From Viscum album (lineage: Eukaryota > Streptophyta > Magnoliopsida > Santalales > Viscaceae), in assembly GCA_963277665.1 (NCBI GenBank), contig OY728142.1:14584001-14648000 (forward strand): a DNA stretch of 64,000 nt, given 5' to 3'. The first letter of the stretch is position 1; each line of letters starts with the position of its first letter. Below, piece after piece: positions 54,801-64,000 of this stretch. The translations under genes were made by a program, and so were the position numbers. The notes beneath the pieces were generated by a model that was given only the letters and a program-made list of their open reading frames with translations, did no database searches and was not told the DNA's origin.

Positions 54801-57337
54801 ATAGTTAAATCATAGTTTAGTGATACATGAATCATTGGGAATACATGATGAATATAAAATGTAAGACTAATATACCCAGTTGTGGCAAGAAAATACTTTT
54901 TCAAGCAAAACTAACTAGTTTTCAAGGATATAAGCAATCTGGTTTTAGACTCTTAGGAGTTAAAGACCTTAGGTATTATTAACATACTTATGTACATAGT
55001 TTTGGACAAAGAAACCTTTAGAAATAAGGGCAAGCCACAAAGATTTTAGAACCAGTTAATCTAGAGAGTGTGAACTATTTCAAGGGAAAACTAGTGGTAA
55101 GTATACTTCATTTGATTCCTTTAAGCATTTAAGGAATGTGAAAGTGATGTATGACATATGCCTGGTCAAAAGACATGAGAGGCTTCGAGTTGGTCTATCG
55201 AAGAATATCTTGACCAAGTATTCATCGATCAATATAATGTAGCGTTAAGTTATTCTTAAACGCACATTACCTTATACACATCAAAGCTATGATGCTAATA
55301 AGGAGGATTGATGAAGAGTCTTACATGTTAACATTGATAAATAAAATGTAGCATTGAGTAAATCCTAAATGGACATTTCTTTATAAGCATTAGATTCATG
55401 GTGTAAGTAAAAGGAGCATCAATGTTAAAACTCATGCATTGTAGATACTTCCATTTTTAAAGACATGTTTCGAAAATAACGACGTTATCCCATAATCATG
55501 TATCAAATATCATGAAAAATGAATATCATATGAGTTATAGTATGATGGAAATCCATTATATCATAAGAACATATGTTTAGATACAAAGAGTTTGTTAAGA
55601 TATAAACAAACTTGCATCAAGAAAAAATACGACATGCATCTATACTAATCATCCTAAAGTTTTCTAAGGATATTACTGAAATCCCTATGATAGAAAAGAT
55701 ATAGTAAAGTTATAGACTGTATTTCTATAAAAGGGTGCACATATTTATTTGAGATAGTGGGAGAAATATTGACTTGGGTTTAGTCAATGCTAGTGATGCA
55801 CAAATGGTTGATATAGGAACAAGTTCCACAAGAGGTGTAGAAGAAAAATATTCGAGAGACACATACTGTGTAGGAAGGATAAAAACATATTCACTGTGGC
55901 TGGTGATACATTATTCATTGAATAATAATTCATATGAGTAAGCAGTATATAACAATTAGAAAATATTGACACGATCAATTAAAATTCAATAATGGATTCC
56001 ATGTATCAAAGTATATGAGGATTTTTTTGAATCTTATGGTAGGTATTCAAATGGGACTATACATGGATGGTACAAGTGTGTTACCAGTAAGGCTTGATTG
56101 GTTATACCAAGTCATTATGCCTAAATCCATTAGAATTTTACTTGTCATAACTAATTTTTATGATCATTTTATTAAGCATTGGATGTCAAGACCAACAATC
56201 ATGGAAGATGTTTATACGACGCAACCAGGAAAGGATGGTGACATCATAGAATTCCAATAAGGGTGTAAGTTACTGAAATACAGTCTAGGATTAAATCAAG
56301 CAATTAGATCATATAATATTCATTTGGAATGAATCTTTTTCATGTGTCTACCAGGGGTTAGTGGGAGAACCATTATTTTCCAAGTAAAATATGTTTGTTA
56401 ACATATGGAAAACAACTATTGGTATTATAGTTAGTTAAGACTAGGATAAAAATAACTCTACAAAGATTTAATTAAAGTAGAAACTAGATTTATAGGGAAT
56501 GATATTTATTGAGGTAAATCTAATGGTTTTTTAGACCTAGTCAATCGTACATATACTGACATAGTATTGAAAAATACAAGTTGGAACAATTTGAGAGAGA
56601 ATTCTTACCAATGTCACATGACATATATCTCTCCAGGTAGACATGTACAGGACATAAGAGGAGATTAAAATGGTGATTTTCATTCTATATGCTTTAGTGA
56701 TGGATCAATCACATATGCTATGATATGTACTAGAATTGATATTGCCAAGATATACTTTATAGTAGGAAAATATCAGTTGTAACCAGGAGAACTGCAAGAA
56801 AAGCTGTCAGAACTATTTGATTGTACTTGAGAAAGTATAAAGGATATATACCTGGTAAGTGGAGAAGAAATGATACTAGTTTTGAGAGGACACAAACTAG
56901 TCTTACTTGAATCAGCGTGATCTAATATCACAGTTAGGCTAAGGTAATGAGCAAGACAATCTCATTCAAGCTAGTGGTATCCATATCTACAAATACTAAG
57001 TACGTTACAGATTCTAAGGTAGCTAAGAAGTAGTATAAAATATGTAATGTTTTTTTCCAGTTTTTGGAATTGCACCTAGTAAGTAAAGTATTATCATAAT
57101 GTAAATTATGATACTCTTACTAGCCAAGATGTCAAGACAGTGGAGAAAAGGTATACACTCAGGGATTACATCTCTTGAGGAGTTTTACTCAAAGAGATGA
57201 GGTCACACATAATAGAATAGCCAGGTAGTGAAAATGTGGAAGGCCCCTGACTAAAGCTATATCTCAGTAGAAACATGATATTATCATGTGAGAGCTAACA
57301 AGGATGGTTATCAAGTTGGATCTAGTTCAAGTGGGAG
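54800..57337 (+). pseudogene. Heavily decayed interior of a Copia relative
   Basis: Nucleotide similarity to the Copia element is traceable in order. AGAATATCTTGACCAAG at 55203 matches the integrase part after GGEY. GATAGTGGGAGAAATATTGAC at 55754 matches 48785. CCTAAATCCATTAGAATTTTA at 56120 matches the RT part at 49262. The last 200 bp (CCCCTGACTAAAGC, then AAGTGGGAG) match the RNase H end and polypurine tract. Many stops, indels and deletions mean no product. The left end is truncated and no 5' LTR was found. Confidence 0.65.
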
Positions 57338-59208
57338 TGTTGTAATAGTGGGTTCCCTAGACCCAACTTGAATAGTACTTTTAATTACCATTATATGTAT
57401 ATAGTTTGATATATACATCAGTTTATTATTACCATAAAAGTGTTTATATTTTTGCATCCACTATTTACATTATAATGTCCTTAGATTATGTGTCATATCA
57501 AAAGTTATCGTAGTTCCCAACTATAATGAGAACCTCGAGATATTATGATAGTAATCTTAACTATATATATTCTATGTTCTAGATACATCATATTGATAGG
57601 GCACATATGATTTCCTACTATCAGGTATTGGGGGCTCATAAGTATTAAGACTTCTTCTCATGAAGTTCACACTTGGTGATATTTAGTAATGAGATCATGA
57701 GGACATACCTGCCAATAGGAACACCACATGTTTTAGGTGTCATTGATTGTTCCTATTTACAAACATGTGTATTGGTCTTCAGACTTGAGATCATTATCAG
57801 TGTGTGTCATTTGATGACGTACTTTGATGCAAGGTGAAAACCATGATAATGAAATCACGGCGAGGTAGTTTGTGCTGGGTGTGTTATTGGTGGTATGACA
57901 TTGGTTGAATGATCAAGATAGAATTTTCCACTTCTAAGTTGAGGAAGAGATATCTCATGGTCCCAGGTTGACGAGGATGATAATACCTTCATAAATTCAT
58001 GGCCATGGTATAAGAAGGTAAGTCTTCCCAGTAAGGTCATGAAATATAAAGTAACAAAAGGATGATGACACAAGTGTGCATCCTACTTTATGAGATATCA
58101 CGAGTCAAAGAGATTATATTACACATAAATTTTTCATAGGAGGAAGTTATAGCTATGAAATTCCTTATCTCTTTAGGGGCCATGATGGGTTTCTAGAATA
58201 TGATCTTGGTCTGTGGGTTGGAACACTACTATTGAGATAAGGAACTAGAGGGTCACCCACTTAGTGTATCCACAAGTTCCACCTATTTTAATGAATAGGA
58301 GTTTAGGACAGAGTGGGCCCCAAATGTTGGGGTCGGTGAACATCTGAGTATAACTGATCACAATTAAAACTAATTCATTTATATTATTCAAGTTTAGAAT
58401 AATGATTATTGAATTTATTTCTCAAGATATTCACAAGTAGTTTGATCATAAATGTGAATACTAGAAAATTATAATTTTTCAAATGAATATTGGATGTTCA
58501 AGGTTGGTTAAATTATTTGGAGAGATTACAGGTTGAGTTAATGGTTTGTATTTTATCATGTAACATTTTATAGTGTTACAAGTGAGTGATAAAATATTTG
58601 TTAAATTTACGAGAAGTTTATTTAGTTATACATGTTCACAAATGTTTAAAATTAAGGTTATTACTTTCCAGGGACCAAAGTTCAATTTTGGAAAGGATAA
58701 CCTAAGTATAAAAGATCATTTTAGCCTCTTGAATTCAAATCTCCACCATTTTCATGAATATGGAGAGAGAATATATCTTCTTTTCTCCTCTCAAGTTCTT
58801 AGGGAGAGATTCCAAAGGAAGAACAAGGTCGAATCGATCCCGCTTTCTCGATCGAGTCCACGTTCTTCAGGCGATCGAAGGGAAATCATAAAGATCTTTG
58901 ATTTCCCACGCTAGCACATGGGAAATGTATATCGATGATCCTGAAATTGTGGAGCACATGTGGATGATCTAAAGGATGTCTAGTTTTGCGTCTTACATCC
59001 ACGACACATAGATGATGAGCAAATCAAATCGGAGACTACAAAGGAATGAGGTACTGTTTGATCTTTTAGTTGATGTTATTTTTCATGCTTAAATTAAATT
59101 ACACTCAATCATTTTAGAAATATGGGAAAGGGTTTAAGAGTATTCTATGTTTTTAACATGAATACAAACCCAAAATTTTTAATTTCACATTTTCCATGCT
59201 TCTGCTGT
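57338..59208 (+). repeat. 3' LTR of the decayed Copia relative
   Basis: Starts TGTTGTAATAGTGGG and follows GTGCCCT/GTTCCCTAGACCCAACTTG, CACCACATGTTT, TTAGGGGCC of the intact LTR over its whole length, ending near TTCTGCTGTGCCCCAC. It is strongly diverged, hence old. Confidence 0.65.
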
Positions 59209-60415
59209 GCCCCACATTCCTTCATCAAGTTCAAGCCTCACTAAAAAAATGTATTTCAAACTCTTATGATCGGTGAATATAGTGAAATTTTCTCCAAAGT
59301 GGTAGTGGTGTTAGGTATTTAATGCATTGAAAACTGCATCTAATCTCAGGTCATGCATAGGATAGCCATTCTAATGCGCTCAGAACTACCTCAAACCATA
59401 TTCCACAACATGATCTCCCTATATGAGAACACAATCAAGACCAGATCGAGACGCATCACAATATACCACATAACTCTGACCTGGTTTTGGAACATGCTGA
59501 GAACTTGAATCCTCTACACTTCTGTTGTTCGAGGGACGTCTTGATACTCATGGTTTGAGACATCATTTTCCCATGTATTCTCGATTGATTAACCAAAAAA
59601 GAATCAAGAAAAGAATGTGATGCACCAGTATCAAAGAAGACATGCATAAGTGTCGAGTTCAGAAGGATGGTACCTTGAACTGTGGAGGGACCTGGTTTCT
59701 TGGTCGAGATAGTTTGCTTTTCTCCATATAACTGTTGATCGACTACCACATGATAGCTCTTTCTACCCTGTTGAGATGATGATTGAACAACTAAAGTGTT
59801 CCTAGAGGCATCTTGGATCACCTGAGTCTTTGGATGAGGACTAGTTTGATGATATTGTTCTGTATTAACATACAAATCCTAAGTCTGGGTCAAGCTAGTT
59901 TCACCTACCAATTTTATAATTCCATGAAAATACTTATTGAGATGCCATTTCTTTTCACAATGGTGGAAATTCCTTGGTGGTGTAGTATATTCCTTCTTCC
60001 TGTGTGTGAGTGCGCCACACTAGAAATAGTTTGGTTCATTACTGCGACAGGGTGGATAAGAGACTAATCTAGTGGATTGATTTTTTTGTTTCCTTGCTAC
60101 CATGGGAGTAACCCTCCCTATTGTGTTTATTCATTGAGATGAAATTCCCACCAACATTTAGATAAACAAAGCTATACCCTCCACTCGAATTTCCTGCTAG
60201 GTCTCTCCCTCTCTCTCCAACAATCTCCTTATTCACCATATCTATATATTCAGTAATAAAAAACATTACCACCATTGACAGAACCCTAGGTTAGAGACCC
60301 GCCTCAAATATTTGTGCTTTCAGTATATCCCTAGCAGCTACCTATGGTGCAAAACGAACTAGGTGAGTGAATTTAGTAGCACACTCAGTCACTAAAATAC
60401 TGACAATAAATGCCA
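59209..60415 (-). mobile_element. Decayed Gypsy fragment (gag end, protease, RNase H)
   Basis: On the minus strand, from right to left: a gag end (ATKFTHLVRFAP, ARDILKAQIFEAGL, about 60300-60400), a protease ORF (59456-59875), then RNase H words FTIFTDHKSLKYIF near 59245-59290. The RT between protease and RNase H is deleted. It resembles Tekay/Del. No stop-free gene except the protease. Confidence 0.6.
59456..59875 (-). pseudogene. Gypsy aspartic protease ORF (remnant)
   Basis: A 139-codon ORF with GTILLNSTLMHVFFDTGASH at about residues 68-87: the D-T-G-A-S-H-S-F core is intact, unlike the mutated Tekay copy at 38.6 kb. The N-terminal half is Gln/Ser/Thr-rich linker. The C-terminal end runs into unrelated frame. 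Without RT it cannot act in transposition. Confidence 0.65.
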
Positions 60416-61115
60416 AGAGTTTAAACACAAAGTCACAAAAGGGGAATGGTTTAACCTATTTAATACATGCACACCTATCACAAGATAAAACAATAAATCA
60501 ACAAAACCAAAGACATGTCTATAAATTGCCACCCACGCCTACCGTGAAGCGAATATGGTGGCAGATGATCTTGCTAACAAGGGAATCAACCAGGCCATTA
60601 CGTGGACTGATGAGTTTCTAGTTGACCTTCTCCCTCTTTATGAAAAATATTGTAATAAAATTTCCTCTTTCAGGCTCTTGTAATTTCCTTGATTTTAATA
60701 AATTTTGTCTTGGTCGTTGACCAGGACATTGCCTAAAAAAACCAATAAATCAAAGACCAACATCCGAGTAATAATGGAACAATGTAAAATAGAAACTAAA
60801 ACTCTAAAGTTGTAAAAGACTCTAGAACCAAGGTGACACTACTATAGACCAAGGCATGAACAACTCCAAGCTCCACCTCAACTAACTATGACAACATTTA
60901 TCAAGGTGTTCCACTAGTGAAGTATGAAACTGTCCTGTTCCCTATATCATGAAAAACAACATCTACATATGCATCGAGGTGCATATGTAGATATGAGTAT
61001 AAAAATTCTGTAGGAAACTCCCAAAAACATTTCCCACTTGCTACTAAAACCAAAAACAGATAAGCTCACAAGAATTTAAAGAAGGCAGGAAGAATATCAA
61101 AGTAGCAAACAGTTT
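60395..61115. repeat. Old repeat, copy 2 (with LINE insertion)
   Basis: Matches 21058-21484 and then 29986-30102 without the LARD, giving an approximate empty site: CATATGTAGATATGAGTATAA here versus CATATGCAGAGGTGA/LARD/GGTGAGTATAA. It is interrupted at about 60528 by a LINE tail. Confidence 0.7.
60528..60741 (+). mobile_element. 5'-truncated LINE 3' end
   Basis: An open frame of 50 codons (60531-60683) encodes THAYREANMVADDLANKGIN and ends SSFRLL-stop. This is the C-terminus of the RNase H domain of plant L1-type LINEs (H-x-x-R-E-x-N-x-x-A-D-x-L-A motif). About 50 bp of 3' UTR follow (AATAAATTTTG, GGTCGTTGACCAGGACATTGCC) and a short A tail. Loss of everything upstream is the normal outcome of aborted target-primed reverse transcription. 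Confidence 0.75.
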
Positions 61116-61300
61116 TCAAAATGTAAAATATTATAGAAGAATAAATTTTCCAAAAGAAATATAATCAAAGATGTGTTTTCATTATTAAGAATAAAAATAA
61201 GTTTATTTAATTCAATTTGGAATATCATCCATGTTTGTCTCTCACACACACACCCATGCATGCCAAGTAACATCCCTATGCTTGCGAGCAGTGATACATT
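61116..61300 (-). other. Copia leader-like stretch with a decayed PBS
   Basis: On the minus strand, the LTR end CCAACA at 61301 is followed by AATGTATCACTGCTCGCAAGC. This aligns with GTGGTATCAGAGCGAGCGCAAGG of the intact Copia. The rest is AT-rich with a short CA run. Confidence 0.35.
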
Positions 61301-63316
61301 TGTTGGTTTCGAGCATAGCATAAGCGTCAGATAGGGCATGCCCAATATTTCCTTTTGTCAGGATCGATGATTAATCTGAGATTTATACGATGATAAACAC
61401 CATGATCAACGAAATTGAATCAAAGGATATAGACAATGGATAAATGCTAGAACCAAAGCGTAGGATCATCACATATTATTTATAATTAATTTAAGCAATT
61501 AAAGAACTACCTTGCAAGAAATTATTTATTCATTGATGGATCTGATATTGTCTCTACGTCATACCATCATTGCATTGTAAGAATCAAGTGTAGATTCCCT
61601 CCAGTGGTGATCCACATGTGTTCTATGAACCTTCAAACATCTCTGTAGGAATCTTCGGGTGCTAGCACGACAAATATTATCACTGGCGTCGTTCACCTTT
61701 GATCACCCTGAGAACCACTTCAAGGAAGGGTTCTCTTCGATCTCTCTAGACTTGAGAGTGGCGGTGGAGGAGGATCACTCTCTATTCTTGAGAGAATTAT
61801 TGGAGATGGAGATCTCTAGGGCTTTGAGAGGATTCTCCCCAGATCTCATTGTGCATAACACAAATGAATTGGCTCACTAAATAAAATAATATAATTGGGT
61901 TTATATACCGCTAGAGTTAGAAAATAATAATTTCACATGCACCCTTTATTATTTCTGTAATCCCTACAGAACCCCATGTTTATAATAATAATAATAATAA
62001 TAATATTTCTTGACATACACTAAACTCATGAATTAAATTAAATATTATTGATTCAAATAATATTTAATATATATTATTTCTTAACAGACCATTAAACTCA
62101 GTCCTCCATTCCTCCATAATATTTATCGGGCCTTGAATAATAACTATTTATTTAATAAATAAATATTACTTCATTATTCACCAATAAATAATTAAATATT
62201 ATATTCAGTAAATGAAAAATAAATATTTATTAAATATTATGTTCATATAATATTCTCTTGAATAACTGGTGATAGAATATATACTATCAAGAAAACACGA
62301 ATAATTATTAAACCATGTGTGAGAATAATATTTATTCAACTTGTTAAATAATAAATAATAACATATTATTTAATTGAGATTCTCGATACACTTAGTGTGG
62401 GACCATATAAGCTTCTTTCTCAATGACATTAGGCGAAGCATCCTAAAGTCCAAGGTTAGCACCTAGCAACACGTCAAGTCACTCATAGAGAAAGAAGTTA
62501 ATGCTGTAACAACATAATACCTCATACGAATGCATATCGTGTAATATAATCCCTTTATCACGATATCTCTAGTCAAACGGGTTGCATGCTGGTGCCATCA
62601 ACTCATGTGCTCGATATCTCTTTCTTTGAATTTACAGAAATAGAACTTTCCTATAGAACACTATGGAAATAGATTTATTTATCCTATATCATTTCCATCA
62701 AAAGGCCCAAGATATCAACATTCATTAAAGAACCTAAGGTACAAATCATTTCTTGCATTATTCATTAATGAAATATTACTCGTGATGCACCCAACATATC
62801 CTACCTCATCGTGAACATATGTCGTCACTATTTTTGTCAATACATCAAATTATGAAACTTATAATACTAATTAATAATAATTTTAAAGTCTAAGGATCAA
62901 TATACATGTCCACAGATAGGAACATTCAATGACACATATAAATGTGAATTTCCCACCGGTAGGTCTCGTTCTCATACTATCCAACACTGGATATTACTAA
63001 GGGAGTACACTGTGAGAAGGTACATCAAAGACCTATAAGTCTCTACCCCTAATAGCTTGTATCATTTGTGTCCCTCAAATGATTTCATCCGGCTATAGAA
63101 CATATATTTAAGAATACCGTCATGACACTTTTGGGTTCTCATCACAGTGAGGAACTGCTATGACCTTTCAGTGGGACAACTACTCTTAGGACATTATCAC
63201 ATACTATGTTATGAAAAAAAATCATGATTTGATAAAATGTTTATTAATATTCAAAACAATGAATACAAGTTATCATAAAGTACACAAATGTTGGTTCTAG
63301 GGCACCAACTCTAACA
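61301..63316 (-). repeat. LTR of a minus-strand Copia relative
   Basis: On the minus strand it begins TGTTAGAGTTGGTGCCC at 63316, after polypurine tract GCAAGTGGGATTC, and ends CCAACA near 61301. It shares GTGCCCTAGAACCAAC and later blocks with the plus-strand Copia LTR. A simple ATA/TAA repeat sits at about 61981-62006. No gene is inside; the 73-codon plus ORF at 61659 is LTR sequence. Confidence 0.6.
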
Positions 63317-64000
63317 GAATCCCACTTGCATTAGAGCCAGCTACTAACAACTTTTAGTCTGTTAGCTATCACATTACAATCATGATTCTGCTGAGATAGG
63401 ACTTTAGTTAAGGGGTCCACCATGTTTTCTTCTATGGGAACTCTGCTTATTGAAAATTCACCCCTATGAGAAAAATCCCTCAATAGGTGATACTTTCAGA
63501 GTATGTGTTTTTTCCATCGGTGTGATCTCAGTTCTTTTGCAAGAGACACCGCTGTAGTATTATCATAATACACTATGATAGGGTCTTTATTGAACAAAGT
63601 TTCCTATCCAAAAATCTTTCTTAGATGCATCAGAAGCTGCTATATACTCGGACTCCGTTGTAGAATCAGTGACAACTAGCTTCTTTGAACTCTTCCACCT
63701 CATAACTCCTTCGTTGATACAAAAAACATATCATGACTTTAAATTCATATCATTTTGATCTTCTTGAAAACTAGCATCTATAAAACCCCTGATGACTAGC
63801 TCCTCAACTCCTCCACACACTAGGAAAATGTCCTTAACTATTCTCAAAGACTTTATTATAGTCTTAACAGCAAACCAATGTTATTCTCCTAGATCATCTT
63901 GATATCTACATACCATGCTCAATGCATAGGAAACATCAAGTCTAGTACATAACATGGCATACATGATTGATCTTATCACTGAAGCATATGGGATCTTACC
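63317..64000 (-). pseudogene. RT/RNase H end of the minus-strand Copia, runs off the window
   Basis: The minus strand, read across stops, gives TDSTTESEYIAASDASKK (about 63625-63680), YYDNTAVSLAKELRSH (about 63530-63575) and WTP-LKSYLSRI near the end. These correspond to the RNase H of the intact Copia in the same order. Stops and frameshifts interrupt it. The remaining RT lies beyond position 64000. Confidence 0.6.

Noticed and set aside
1..64000. tRNA, rRNA or other structural RNA genes
   Set aside because: No cloverleaf with A and B boxes or rRNA-like sequence was noticed by eye; tRNAscan-SE would settle this.

Overview
This window looks like nuclear DNA of a flowering plant, probably a eudicot. 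It is AT-rich, filled with nested LTR retrotransposons, CACTA-type transposon ends and a LINE tail, and holds one recognisable host gene with a plant GT-AG intron. Nothing bacterial or organellar was seen. All assignments come from reading the sequence and its translations; no search was run.

Layout. 1-4548: minus-strand, gag-bearing Copia/SIRE-like element (gag ORF, tRNA-iMet primer site, 2-kb LTR packed with GCGC motifs), cut by the left window edge. 4549-8390: LTR-like debris, a short CACTA-like element made of ACCAACGGTT palindromes, and three degenerate copies of a GGTACC-type repeat. 8833-18292: a two-exon host gene (Mal d 1 / Fra a 1-associated protein family, 189 aa). Its 8.9-kb intron holds a decayed Reina-like Gypsy chromovirus (10511-17465), whose 3' LTR is itself interrupted by a short chimeric element with three LTRs (15306-17187).

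18293-21484: degenerate Copia LTR and gag remnants and an old repeat. 21485-29980: a young LARD-type element (minus) with 3.4-kb LTRs, about 1.7 kb of non-coding interior and a perfect GGTGA target duplication. 30103-32000: the left end of a second CACTA family, followed by a broken piece of a Tudor-SN (TSN) gene. 33227-52730: a Tekay/Del-like Gypsy chromovirus on the minus strand; its 5' LTR is split by a nearly intact Copia element (42137-52454, plus strand).

52731-64000: spacer; a decayed relative of that Copia (54.8-59.2 kb); a decayed Gypsy remnant (minus); a second copy of the old repeat carrying a LINE 3' tail; and a minus-strand Copia LTR plus coding end running off the right edge.

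The host gene is the only feature likely to encode a functional cellular protein. The rest is a stratified TE record. Relative ages can be read from nesting and LTR divergence: LARD and plus-strand Copia youngest; Tekay and Reina older; the 54-60 kb remnants oldest. The best leads are an array of E2F-like TTTCGCGC sites around an LTR core promoter, a tri-LTR chimeric element with an exact target duplication, hairpins sharing one stem sequence in the Copia leader, two CACTA families whose sub-terminal palindromes differ by one base, and the TSN gene fragment near a CACTA end.
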